From Bacillota bacterium (GTDB lineage Bacteria; Planctomycetota; UBA8108; UBA1146), in the NCBI GenBank assembly GCA_003973385.1, contig QNYK01000009.1:1-34732 (forward strand): 34,732 nucleotides of DNA, read 5' to 3'. Made by a program: the position numbers and the translations under genes. The notes below the pieces were generated by a model. That model searched no databases. It saw only the letters and a program-made list of their open reading frames with translations, and was not told where the DNA came from. Below, piece by piece: positions 8,254-16,708 of this stretch (its first letter is position 1; the number at the start of each line of letters is the position of its first letter).

Positions 8254-9488
8254 AGCTCTGACCTCCTCAGCGGAGCGGGCTTTTCCTCAGCACCCTCATC
8301 TCTTTTCGCCACTAACTTTTCAGGTAACGGGCTCTGCGGGGCTCGAAAAGCCAGGATCGTCATGGCCGTGCCATAGGAGGAACTGCGCGGGAAGACGCGG
8401 TCGTTCCAGGAGCCGTCCTCTCCCCTCACCTGCCAGAGCCGTGCCAGAATTTGCTTCCTCAAAGGCTCCCGCTGATCCTCCGGAAGTGCCAGCAGGGCGC
8501 GTGAAGCATGAGTGTGGCCGTAGAAGAAGTAGTAAGGGGCGATGAAATAGGGCGGATTATGAGTTCCGGTCTGGGAGCGTCTCTTTTCGAGCCATTCCCA
8601 GTGTTCCAGAAATGCCTCCACGGATGCACGGACGCGAGCAGTGTCTGCACGGCCCGCCAGCCAGAGAGCCGTCTCGCAGACAGCCATCCGGGCACAGGCA
8701 CCCTGGACCGCCTCGAATCCCTCACCGGTGACCCGGTCAGGATTTGTCGAGTACTGGAAGGCTCCGGTTTCGAGACGCGCCGCCTCGAGGGTGTCGAGAG
8801 CGCGATCGATCACCGCGGTATCGAATTTCAGACCGTGATCTCTGGCTCTCATCAAGGCCATCGCTGCGGGCGCAGTCATGAAGGGTGAAGCGGGACTGGG
8901 ACTGTTCGCTCTGCGACGGCGAGAGTAGTTCCAGCCGCCTCCGGGGATCTCGTTCTCGATCAGCGTTTCGACCAGTTCACCGATCAACTGATGGCAACGC
9001 TTCCGCAGCTTGCCGGGGATGAGTTTCAGTTCCTTCATCCTCAGCAGAGTTTCCAGGCTTTCGATGTGACCCCAGTCGCGAACATCGTAGCCGCCGCGAA
9101 AGCCGACTCCCATGCGTGGGCCTCGCAGTGATTCCTCGAGCAGGAATGAGAGTCCTCGCAGTACCGATTCCGATCGTTTCTTGTCCTTCTTTATCCCTGG
9201 AACTTCGATCAAGGAGCGCATCACGATGGCGGTGCCTCCGACGCGATAACCCGGAGGGATTTCTCCGCCCTCGCGGTAGACCCCTTCATAGGGCCATTCG
9301 CGAACCTCGACCTGGCCGGGGTCGAGTTTTTTCTGTTTCTCTTTTGTCATCGATTCCTGGTTATCGACCAGGGTCGATAGCGATGACTTCATCGCCGCTT
9401 CCCAGTCCGGTGGCTCCGCGGTCAACAACGGTCCGGTGGGAACCAGTAGCGGGGAAATCCACAGGCAGATGAGTAATGAACTTGTCAT
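8250..9488 (-). CDS. Secreted prenyltransferase/squalene-oxidase-repeat (alpha/alpha toroid) protein
   Basis: A 412-residue protein with an N-terminal signal peptide (SLLICLWISPLLVPTGPLLTA, likely cleaved before EPP). The body has repeated helix pairs with Gly-Gly-Trp or Gly-Ser-Trp turns (EIPGGGWNYSRR, VRGEDGSWNDRVFP) and ends in SSYGTAMTILAF, the pattern of squalene-cyclase/prenyltransferase alpha-toroid repeats. The catalytic DxDD of true squalene-hopene cyclases is not visible, and secretion argues against terpene cyclisation. Planctomycetes carry many such exported toroid proteins of unknown role. The start is well supported: GGAGG lies 7 nt before ATG 9488. Confidence 0.85.
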   Translation of the reverse strand: MTSSLLICLWISPLLVPTGPLLTAEPPDWEAAMKSSLSTLVDNQESMTKEKQKKLDPGQVEVREWPYEGVYREGGEIPPGYRVGGTAIVMRSLIEVPGIKKDKKRSESVLRGLSFLLEESLRGPRMGVGFRGGYDVRDWGHIESLETLLRMKELKLIPGKLRKRCHQLIGELVETLIENEIPGGGWNYSRRRRANSPSPASPFMTAPAAMALMRARDHGLKFDTAVIDRALDTLEAARLETGAFQYSTNPDRVTGEGFEAVQGACARMAVCETALWLAGRADTARVRASVEAFLEHWEWLEKRRSQTGTHNPPYFIAPYYFFYGHTHASRALLALPEDQREPLRKQILARLWQVRGEDGSWNDRVFPRSSSYGTAMTILAFRAPQSPLPEKLVAKRDEGAEEKPAPLRRSEL

Positions 9489-9682
9489 GGTCGTTCCTCC
9501 AGATCACCTTCAGGGAGGGGGATCTTCTCACGGACAGCGCCTGCATGGCAGCACGGATCGCATCGCCTATATGAGGAAACTATGCATAAATTCACTACAC
9601 TTTTACCCGAAATGGGGTCTCATATGGGGGAAGGCACCGGGACCGGGTTCCGTGCCTCGCCATAGACGGCGCCCTAACCTGT

Positions 9683-9710
9683 GTATTCCAAACGTGTTAC
9701 GGAGGAATAC
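9683..9710. promoter_or_regulatory. Dyad GTATTCC-N14-GGAATAC, candidate enhancer (UAS) site
   Basis: Perfect 7-bp inverted repeat (9683-9689 and 9704-9710) with a 14-nt spacer. The half-sites are centred 21 bp apart, two helical turns, so a dimer could bind both from one face. It is centred about 78 bp upstream of the start predicted from the sigma-54-like element at 9749-9764, a normal distance for an NtrC-type activator. The protein encoded at 11611-13062 is the obvious candidate binder. Binding is inferred. Confidence 0.45.
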
Positions 9711-9748
9711 GCAATTCAGCCGAAGCTGGAGCGGGCTTGGATACCGGG

Positions 9749-9764
9749 AGGAACGAGGTTTGCT
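9749..9764 (+). promoter_or_regulatory. Sigma-54-like (-24/-12) promoter for the two-component operon
   Basis: AGGAACG-AGGT-TTGCT matches 10 of 12 consensus positions (TGGCACG-N4-TTGCW) and keeps the GG-N10-GC core. The predicted transcription start is near 9775, giving a leader of about 55 nt before GTG 9830. The operon encodes an NtrC-family activator, so autoregulation is plausible. Confidence 0.45.
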
Positions 9765-9829
9765 TACATCCTGGCAGATGAGGGCCTCGACGGGGCCCCC
9801 ACGTGACGCCGACGAAAGGAAATGATTCC

Positions 9830-11614
9830 GTGTCTCCAGGTTCCTACAAGTCCCAACGATGGAGCCAGCTCTGGAACCTCAGGGTCAAGTTGGTGCTGCT
9901 GCTGGCCTGTCTGCTGGCGGGCACGCTGGCGGTCCAGGACTACCTCGACGAGCTCATGCGTCAACGCCTGATCGAGGCCGTCGAGCATATGGCCGGAGAC
10001 ATCGCTGCAGAGGCGGTGGAGTTGACGATCCGAGCGACAGCGATGGTCCCCGCGGTGGTTCCACCGATGAAGAGCAACTGGCAGGTGACTTTTCAGGCCA
10101 ACACGCTCAGCCCTGGTACTCGTCAGTTGCAATTCAGCGAGGAGACCACCCGGTTCATCACCGATGTGAAGAGGGTGATTCTCTTTGAGCAGTCGGAATA
10201 TTCGCTGGGCCCGACCGAGAAGTACTTACTTCGATCGGGAACCGACGATCTGGTGAGAGCATTGATCCAGAAGAACCACCCCGATCTTGCCTTCGATGTG
10301 GGCGTTTTGACTCAAACGGCGTCTCCGTTGAGGAATAAGGAAGGCAGCCGAAAGCGAGAAAAGAAGGCCAAGCAACCTCTCTACTCATCGGCACATGAAA
10401 CTCAGGCAGCATCGAGGCAGCGGACACAGGTCCCATCTAAAATGGCGATGGCGGTTGAAGATCCCACGGCATTGGATTCGTCGCCAGTGGGTCTGGAGAT
10501 GGATCGAAACCAGACCTCCGATTCGGACATCGGTGGCCAAGATAAGTTCTTCTTTGATTCAAGGTCGGACATGGAATCAGGATTCATCGATGGGGATCCA
10601 GACGATGTCATGCTGGGGGGAATCGAACTCAAGCCCCACCTCGATCGGTTTCAGCAACTGGTCAACGAAGCACGATACTACGACCTGATCGCGACAATTG
10701 CCGTGTTTCTGGTCGGCCTGGTGCTCGCCTGGGTACTCGGTACTCGGTTGATGCAACCGGTCACGGAGGTGGTCGACGGCATGCGAAAGGTCGCCCAGGG
10801 TGAACTCTCGGTGCGATTACGAGAGCGAAATGACCCTGAATTTGGTCTCGTGACACGGCAGTTCAACGACATGGTCCTTCGTATCGAAGATGCCAGGAAT
10901 ATCGAGAGGGGGCTGGAACATCGCGAACGAGTCCAGTCGATGGGAGATCTGGCTGCAGGTGTTGCCCATGACATCCGCAATCCACTCAGTGCCATCTCAT
11001 TGCATGTCGGTCGGATCCGGCGGGAGTTTGTCCCCACTGAGGCCGAAGACCGCAAGCGGTTCCTCAGTTTCACAGGCGATGTGAAGGAGGAGATCGAACG
11101 ACTCGATTGCCTGGTCACCGATTTCCTGCAGCTGGCGCAGCCAGCCACTCACGATCCTGAACAGATCAATCCAGGAGAACTGCTCGAGGAGTTGCGGAGA
11201 CTGCTCGAGAAGGAAGCTTCAGTCCGTAAAGTTAAACTCGATGTTCAGATCCAGGATGGACTGTGCGAAGTGCTCTGGAATCGCATCGAGGCCAAAAGTG
11301 CATTTCTCAACATAGCCATGAATGCTCTGCAGGCGATGGAGGCAGACGGCGGCTCCCTGAGGATGACAGCACGCTCTGACGAACAATGGATCGTGATCTC
11401 GTTCATCGATGATGGACCGGGAATCGATGATCGTGACCTGGAACGAGTGATGCTCCCCTATGTCACCATGAGACCGGGCGGAACCGGCCTCGGGCTCGCC
11501 ATCGCTCGTCGAGTCGCGGAGCGCCACGGTGGCCGTCTCGAACTGGATTCGGAGGTGGGAGTCGGTACCGAGGTTCGATTCCTGCTCCCCGCCGAGAAAG
11601 GAGCAGCGCGTTGA
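9830..11614 (+). CDS. Membrane sensor histidine kinase, NtrB-type partner
   Basis: About 594 residues. TM1 at about 18-36, a long extracytoplasmic region of about 250 residues ending in an acidic, poorly structured stretch, TM2 at about 285-304 (IATIAVFLVGLVLAWVLG), then HAMP. The HisKA H-box is AAGVAHDIRNPLSAISLH with the phosphorylated His near 380. The ATPase domain has an N box (NIAMNALQAM) and G boxes DDGPGID and GGTGLGLAIARRVAERHGG. It autophosphorylates on the His and passes phosphate to the regulator that follows; its stop overlaps that gene's TTG start (TTGA, 11611-11614). I place the start at GTG 9830, with AGGA 9 nt upstream. GTG 9803 adds nine residues and has no clear ribosome site. 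The stimulus is unknown. Confidence 0.94.
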   Translation: MSPGSYKSQRWSQLWNLRVKLVLLLACLLAGTLAVQDYLDELMRQRLIEAVEHMAGDIAAEAVELTIRATAMVPAVVPPMKSNWQVTFQANTLSPGTRQLQFSEETTRFITDVKRVILFEQSEYSLGPTEKYLLRSGTDDLVRALIQKNHPDLAFDVGVLTQTASPLRNKEGSRKREKKAKQPLYSSAHETQAASRQRTQVPSKMAMAVEDPTALDSSPVGLEMDRNQTSDSDIGGQDKFFFDSRSDMESGFIDGDPDDVMLGGIELKPHLDRFQQLVNEARYYDLIATIAVFLVGLVLAWVLGTRLMQPVTEVVDGMRKVAQGELSVRLRERNDPEFGLVTRQFNDMVLRIEDARNIERGLEHRERVQSMGDLAAGVAHDIRNPLSAISLHVGRIRREFVPTEAEDRKRFLSFTGDVKEEIERLDCLVTDFLQLAQPATHDPEQINPGELLEELRRLLEKEASVRKVKLDVQIQDGLCEVLWNRIEAKSAFLNIAMNALQAMEADGGSLRMTARSDEQWIVISFIDDGPGIDDRDLERVMLPYVTMRPGGTGLGLAIARRVAERHGGRLELDSEVGVGTEVRFLLPAEKGAAR

Positions 11615-13062
11615 AGGAACCATCGGTACGGATCCTGGTCGCTGACGACGAGCGCCCACAGCGCGAGATCCTCGTCTCATCACTCTGCGACGAGGGCTTT
11701 CGCGCCCAGGGAGTTCCGGGTCTTCCCGAGGCTCTTGCGGCACTCGAACAGGCTCGCAAGGTGGATGATCCCTTCGGTGTCGTGGTCACCGATCTGAGGA
11801 TGCCCACCGACAAGGAGGGACTGGAACTGCTACAGCAGGCGCGTCGTGACGACCCCCTTTGCGAAGTGGTGCTGGTGACCGCCTACGCCACGGACGATGT
11901 GGCTTTTCACTCCGGGAAAGCGCGAGCTTTCGGGTTTCTGACCAAGCCGCTCGATTTCGAGAAGACCATCATCACCATCACATCGGCGGCGGACAAATCC
12001 CGACTGGCGAGAGAGAATGCAAGTCTCAAGCGATTGCTGCTTTCGGGGGAGAGCGGATATTGCGGCATCATCGGTAAGAACACCCAGATGACGGACATGT
12101 TCTCGGTAATCGATCGAGTCGCCGGTACCGATGCAACCTGCCTGATCCGCGGAGAGAGCGGAACGGGAAAGGAACTGGTTGCGCGGGCGATCCACAAGAT
12201 GAGCCCACGTACAGCCGATCCTTTTGTCGCCATCAACTGCGCAGCCATTCCAGGTAATCTCATCGAGAGCGAGTTGTTTGGACACGAAAAGGGCGTCTTC
12301 ACCGGAGCTACCGCGCGCAGGGCGGGTAGGTTCGAAGATGTTGCCGCGGGAACACTGTTTCTCGATGAGATCGGATCGATGCAGTTGGATCTGCAGCCGA
12401 AGTTGCTGCGTGCTGTACAGGAACTGGAGTTTTCTCGCGTGGGCTCGGCCCAGATGATTCCGTTCCGGGGCAGGATCGTGGCCGCCACTGCTCGTGACCT
12501 GGAGGAAGCGGTGCAGGTCGGTGAGTTCCGCGAGGATCTTTTCTTCCGACTCAATGTGATCGTGCTGGAAATCCCGCCGCTTCGCGAGCGCAAGGATGAT
12601 CTGCCACTACTGATCGACTACTTTCTCGCCAGAGGAAGTCGTCGTCACGGCAAGAACTTCCAGGGAGTGACGGCGCCGGTCCTTGCGGCATTCGAGGGCC
12701 ATTCATGGCCCGGTAATGTCCGGGAACTGGAAAATTCTCTCGAGCGGATGATGGTGCTCGGAGACTCCGAAATGCTCGGGGCAGAACTGCTTCCACCGAC
12801 CATCACGTCGATCGGGGCTCGGGCTGGGAATGGCGATAATGGCCAGTTCTTGCTCCCCAGTGAGGGACTGGTGCTGGAGGATCTGGAGCGGGACCTGATC
12901 GAGCAAGCTCTCGATAGGACCAGTGGACGACTGGAACCTGCAGCCAGAATGCTCGGGATCACCTACAAGACACTCCAGTATCGCATCAAGAAGTACCGAT
13001 TGAAGGATGAGAACGGGGTCCTCCCGGATGGAATCATCCCCGATGAGGGCCACATCGCCTAG
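11611..13062 (+). CDS. NtrC-family response regulator (REC-AAA+-Fis), sigma-54 activator
   Basis: A 483-residue regulator. The receiver domain (about 7-120) has the acidic pair D12/D13, phospho-acceptor D61 (VVVTDLRMP) and K112. The AAA+ domain (about 150-380) has Walker A GESGTGKE (181-188) and Walker B GTLFLDE (247-253). The sigma-54 contact loop is GVFTGA (228-233), where the consensus is GAFTGA. A Fis-type HTH is at the C-terminus (AARMLGITYKTLQYRIKKYRL). It starts at TTG 11611, with AAAGGAG a few nt upstream, inside the end of its cognate kinase. It should activate -24/-12 promoters; candidates are at 9749 and 16640. A perfect hairpin follows its stop. Confidence 0.95.
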   Translation: MKEPSVRILVADDERPQREILVSSLCDEGFRAQGVPGLPEALAALEQARKVDDPFGVVVTDLRMPTDKEGLELLQQARRDDPLCEVVLVTAYATDDVAFHSGKARAFGFLTKPLDFEKTIITITSAADKSRLARENASLKRLLLSGESGYCGIIGKNTQMTDMFSVIDRVAGTDATCLIRGESGTGKELVARAIHKMSPRTADPFVAINCAAIPGNLIESELFGHEKGVFTGATARRAGRFEDVAAGTLFLDEIGSMQLDLQPKLLRAVQELEFSRVGSAQMIPFRGRIVAATARDLEEAVQVGEFREDLFFRLNVIVLEIPPLRERKDDLPLLIDYFLARGSRRHGKNFQGVTAPVLAAFEGHSWPGNVRELENSLERMMVLGDSEMLGAELLPPTITSIGARAGNGDNGQFLLPSEGLVLEDLERDLIEQALDRTSGRLEPAARMLGITYKTLQYRIKKYRLKDENGVLPDGIIPDEGHIA

Positions 13063-13065
13063 GCT

Positions 13066-13088
13066 CTGCAGCGGAAGGTCCGCTGCAG
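13066..13088 (+). terminator. Perfect 9-bp hairpin after the response regulator (possible terminator or attenuator)
   Basis: CTGCAGCGG pairs with CCGCTGCAG around AAGGT, 4 nt after the stop. There is no T-run after it, so intrinsic termination is doubtful; RNA stabilisation or partial attenuation before the repeat-protein gene at 13210 is equally possible. The stem top and loop (CGG-AAGGT-CCG) are identical to those of the strong terminator at 19948-19988. Confidence 0.5.
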
Positions 13089-13209
13089 GGGGCTCGGGAA
13101 TGAGCCGGACGAAAACAGCAATGCCGGGTCATCGAGACGGCCCGGCGGTGTACAGGATCAATAGTGTGGGCAGGTTCCAGCGCGAGCCTCACGACAAAGG
13201 AGAAGATCG

Positions 13210-16200
13210 ATGAATTCGGCACTGAAAGCAGGAGCACTGACTCTGATCATCGTTGCCATTGGCTTCGGCCTGATGAGTTTCCTCCGCGACGACGATGGTG
13301 GTCCTCCCGGTCGGGGCACCGGAAACGGAACAGACAACTCCTCTGTCGTCGAGGAGAGCCGCACCAATAACCGGCTTCCAGAACGGGAGATATTGAAGTC
13401 GAGTATTTCTGGTGTCGTCAGAGATGACGCCGGGACTCCACTTCCGGGCACCAAGGTGACGGTCCACCGGCTCGAGGGTGGAAGCGGTATCGCTTCCGCC
13501 TCGCTGGTCGCGGAGAAGTCTGTCGCCAATGACGGCAGCTTCCGTTTTGATGATCTGATCGCTGGTCGGTACCGCTTCCAGGGAACCCTCACCGGATACC
13601 AGAGCCATCGAGCCGAGGTCACGTTGATCGATGGTGTGTCGGCCCCGGAAGTGGTCTTGATACTCACCTCAGGGATGACGATCAGCGGTACCATTCTCGG
13701 TCCTCTTGGCAAGCCGGTGGCGGATGCACAGATCGCTGCATTTCAGGAGCGTGTCGAGCGGGAAGCGCCGCTTCAGAAGCGGCTTCAGGTGTTGCTCGAA
13801 CTGCAGGAGATGCAGGAAGAAAATGGCATCGTGGCGGTCTCTGACTCGTCTGGTTTCTATCAGATCGCGGGTCTGGAGAACCTCTCCTATCGCCTTCAGA
13901 CCGTCGCCAGGGGCTTCTCTCCGGAGGAAAAACGCTACATTCCCGCAGGCAGCACCGAGGTGGATTTCGTACTTGAAGTGGGAGGGGTACTCTCCGGAAC
14001 GGTCCAGGATCCAGGGGGGACGGCGATCGCGGATGCCCTGATAGAGGTTTATCGCGAAACAGGAACTCAGGACATCATCGAGATCATCCAGGAACGAGCA
14101 ATGCCGCCACTGGCAACGGCGAATTCGGATGGAAGCGGTTTCTTCGAGTTCGATCAACTCGGAGGAGGGAGTAATTTTCGTCTGGTGACACGAGCCTCTG
14201 GTTTCCAACCGCGCCAATTCGGAAACCTGATGGTCGAGTCCGGAGGGTCGGAGCGAGTCGATGTGGTGCTGGAACCCGGGGCCGTGATCCAGGGGACCGT
14301 CTACGATCCCTTAGGCTCTCCCCTCGAGAATGCCCGTTGCAAGGTGAATCCGATGGGAGCACGTTCCGATGGTCCTCCCATCGATCTGACGGACTCTGGA
14401 ATACTCACCGATGTCGATGGAACCTTCACTTTTGATACTCTCGAGGAGACTGATTACCGCTTGGTTGTCAGCTCGACAAACTTTGCCACCTACCAGGAAC
14501 TCAGAATCCGTCCCAGTAGCGATTCACTCAGCATCCAGTTAAGTGATGGCGCTGCGATCAGCGGCAGCGTTCTCGACGCAGAGACAAGTGCCCCGATCAT
14601 CGGTGCGATCGTGACCGTGAACGATGTTGCTGACGTGAAGAAGGGTGCAGTGACCGATGGAAATGGTCGCTACTATGTCCGGGGTGTCACCGAACAGCGC
14701 CGTCCGATTGCCTATGTAAGCGTCACAGCCACGGGTTTCATGCGCTCAGGGAATGTGCAGGTTGAGGTCACTGACGGTGCAGAAAGTACCGGACAGGATT
14801 TCTACCTCGAACGAAACGGAGTCGTCAGAGGAGTTGTCCTCGATGCCAACGGGAGCCCCTTGCAGGGAGTTTCCGTCAGCGCCAAGAAGCAGCACTCGGA
14901 ACAAAATCCTGTGACGGTCAACGCGGCGCCGGAAGTGGTGAGCAACGCCGACGGAAGTTTCGAGGTGATCGAGGTCTCGCCGGGAACAGCACTGTTTCTT
15001 GAAGGATCGCATTCACAGTACCTCTCGAGTGAGTCGGAGCGATTCGACCTCAATGCTGGCGGCTCAGTGGACCAGATGGTACTGGTGATGAAGGTAGGCG
15101 GAGCCGTCAGCGGCATCGTCATCGATGAGGTCGGCACTCCCATCGAGGGTGCTGTGATTGCAGTTCGAGATAGTTGGTTTTCGGAAGTGAATCCGGAATC
15201 TCTCCCCAACAAGGGATACTCCGATGCCGCCGGTCAGTGGAGCATCCGTAGTCTGCCCGATGGAGACCACACTCTGATCTGCTCCGTTCCTGGATACCTG
15301 ATGATCGAGAAGAGTGGCATCACCGTCGCCGAGGGGCGTGATCATGGTGGTGTCGAGTTGCAGATGGTCAGAGGTGCAGTACTGGAGGGGCTGGTCACCT
15401 CGGTGAGTGGAATTCCCATCGAGGGAGCGAGACTCATCGCCATCGATACCAGCGAAGGACTGCGAAAGGTCAATCGTACTTCCGATCTGACAGGACAGTT
15501 TCGGTTCGATGACCTGGGCCGCTACCCGGTCGATCTCATCGTCGAAAAAAGGGGCTTTGCGGACATCCGCCTCTTCGAGGTCGCCGTCAATGGCGCCGCC
15601 ATAACGGTTCAGATGGAGGCACTCGGTGGCCTCAATGGTGTCGTGATCGATGAGACCGGTACTCCGCTGAGGGCGTTCAGCGTCTCACCAAGGATCATCG
15701 AAGGAGACCGAGAGGTCACCCGGGTGCCAGCAAGGACTTTTCAGGGCGAAGACGGTCGCTTTGATTACGATGGCCTTCAGCCTGGCACCTACACCGTGAT
15801 CATCGGTGCGCCAGGCTTTGCCCAGGAAGTGATCGAGAATGTCCTGGTTCGATCCAATCAGTGGATTGATGTGGGTACCGTGGTTCTCGGCCAGGGAGGC
15901 CGGGTGATGGGACGCATCATCGACGCCTCGACCAATCAGCCGGTGGCTGGAGCCAAGGTCACGGTCGTCGGCGGCAATCGAAATTTCCTCAATACCTCGT
16001 TCAGAGGTGGTGGCAGTGGTCGAAGAGATCAGAAATTGACCGGAGCTGACGGCTACTTCGAGTTCATCGAACTCGCTGTGCCCGTGGTGGGACTCAAGGT
16101 CGAGCACCGCGCCTACATCACGGTGGCTATCGATGGTGTGGCCAGTGGTACATCCGATCTGGTGGTCGCCATCGGCGCTGGCGGCATCATCGAGGGGCGA

Positions 16201-16461
16201 ATCTCTGACCTCGATGGCAACTGGCTGGCAGGAACCCAGGTTCTCCTCTCGGGTGGCGCAAAGGGTACCGACGGTCGAGTGCAGACAGATCGTAAGGGTT
16301 TCTTCTCCTTCCCCGGATTGCCGAGTGGACAGTACACGGTCAGGGTCACCAATTTTGGACGTGGTGACGGGACGCCCACTCGCATCAAGAACGCTCCGAC
16401 CTACGACGTGTTCGTCAAGGAGGGCACCACCGAATTCCTCGAATTCGAGATCGATCCCTGA
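13210..16461 (+). CDS. Large membrane-anchored protein with about 11 carboxypeptidase-regulatory-like (beta-sandwich) repeats
   Basis: A 1083-residue protein. An N-terminal hydrophobic helix (about 5-25) precedes a Gly/Asp linker; the rest should be extracytoplasmic. I count about eleven copies, roughly 80-105 residues each, of a unit beginning like ISGVVRDDAGTPLPGTKVTV and ending like DGSFRFDDLIAGRYRF, the CarboxypepD_reg signature. Other unit starts include LSGTVQDPGGTAIADALIEV, VSGIVIDEVGTPIEGAVIAV and VMGRIIDASTNQPVAGAKVTV. No catalytic domain is visible, so it is probably a rod-like surface or periplasmic scaffold. AAAGGAG lies 6 nt before ATG 13210. It follows the two-component pair by 147 nt with the 13066 hairpin between, so it may be partly cotranscribed with it or a target of it. 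Confidence 0.9.
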   Translation: MNSALKAGALTLIIVAIGFGLMSFLRDDDGGPPGRGTGNGTDNSSVVEESRTNNRLPEREILKSSISGVVRDDAGTPLPGTKVTVHRLEGGSGIASASLVAEKSVANDGSFRFDDLIAGRYRFQGTLTGYQSHRAEVTLIDGVSAPEVVLILTSGMTISGTILGPLGKPVADAQIAAFQERVEREAPLQKRLQVLLELQEMQEENGIVAVSDSSGFYQIAGLENLSYRLQTVARGFSPEEKRYIPAGSTEVDFVLEVGGVLSGTVQDPGGTAIADALIEVYRETGTQDIIEIIQERAMPPLATANSDGSGFFEFDQLGGGSNFRLVTRASGFQPRQFGNLMVESGGSERVDVVLEPGAVIQGTVYDPLGSPLENARCKVNPMGARSDGPPIDLTDSGILTDVDGTFTFDTLEETDYRLVVSSTNFATYQELRIRPSSDSLSIQLSDGAAISGSVLDAETSAPIIGAIVTVNDVADVKKGAVTDGNGRYYVRGVTEQRRPIAYVSVTATGFMRSGNVQVEVTDGAESTGQDFYLERNGVVRGVVLDANGSPLQGVSVSAKKQHSEQNPVTVNAAPEVVSNADGSFEVIEVSPGTALFLEGSHSQYLSSESERFDLNAGGSVDQMVLVMKVGGAVSGIVIDEVGTPIEGAVIAVRDSWFSEVNPESLPNKGYSDAAGQWSIRSLPDGDHTLICSVPGYLMIEKSGITVAEGRDHGGVELQMVRGAVLEGLVTSVSGIPIEGARLIAIDTSEGLRKVNRTSDLTGQFRFDDLGRYPVDLIVEKRGFADIRLFEVAVNGAAITVQMEALGGLNGVVIDETGTPLRAFSVSPRIIEGDREVTRVPARTFQGEDGRFDYDGLQPGTYTVIIGAPGFAQEVIENVLVRSNQWIDVGTVVLGQGGRVMGRIIDASTNQPVAGAKVTVVGGNRNFLNTSFRGGGSGRRDQKLTGADGYFEFIELAVPVVGLKVEHRAYITVAIDGVASGTSDLVVAIGAGGIIEGRISDLDGNWLAGTQVLLSGGAKGTDGRVQTDRKGFFSFPGLPSGQYTVRVTNFGRGDGTPTRIKNAPTYDVFVKEGTTEFLEFEIDP

Positions 16462-16639
16462 TCGGTGCGTGTTTTTCCCGAGGCAAGACCTCATCCGGGG
16501 TAGCCTGGAGAGCAATCGGGGTGAAATGGCCGCCGGCCACGCGCGATAGCGCCGATCACAGTTCTTAATTAGTACTCTAAGTCCAGTGTATTTATGGGCT
16601 TGTGGTACTGGTGGAAAAACGTTCAGACGCGGTGGAAAA

Positions 16640-16655
16640 TGGCTCGACGTTTGCT
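16640..16655 (+). promoter_or_regulatory. Sigma-54 (-24/-12) promoter, best match in the window
   Basis: TGGCTCG-ACGT-TTGCT matches the consensus TGGCACG-N4-TTGCW at all but one position and lies in a 247-nt intergenic region in the right orientation. The predicted start is near 16666, about 43 nt before the preferred TTG at 16709. An A/T-rich patch and an imperfect dyad CCAGT-N19-ACTGG (16583-16611) lie upstream, at a distance usual for an activator site. Two sigma-54 activators are encoded in this window. Confidence 0.6.
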
Positions 16656-16708
16656 ATTTACCCGGTATCCCGGTGACTTGATCGAATCCGGTGAGGGGAA
16701 GTGGAAGT

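Larger units (their letters stand above)
9489..9829. other. 341-nt divergent regulatory region
   Basis: No gene is visible. It separates the toroid protein (minus) from the histidine kinase (plus). From left to right it contains an A/T-rich patch (about 9570-9605), a hairpin-forming sequence GGCAC...GTGCC at 9633-9656, the dyad at 9683-9710 and the sigma-54-like element at 9749-9764. Its length and density of symmetric elements fit a control region of a regulated two-component operon. Confidence 0.6.

Noticed and set aside
13669..14217. Long minus-strand ORFs inside the repeat protein (also 15685-16515)
   Set aside because: They mirror the coding frame of a strongly supported gene and show no protein family features.
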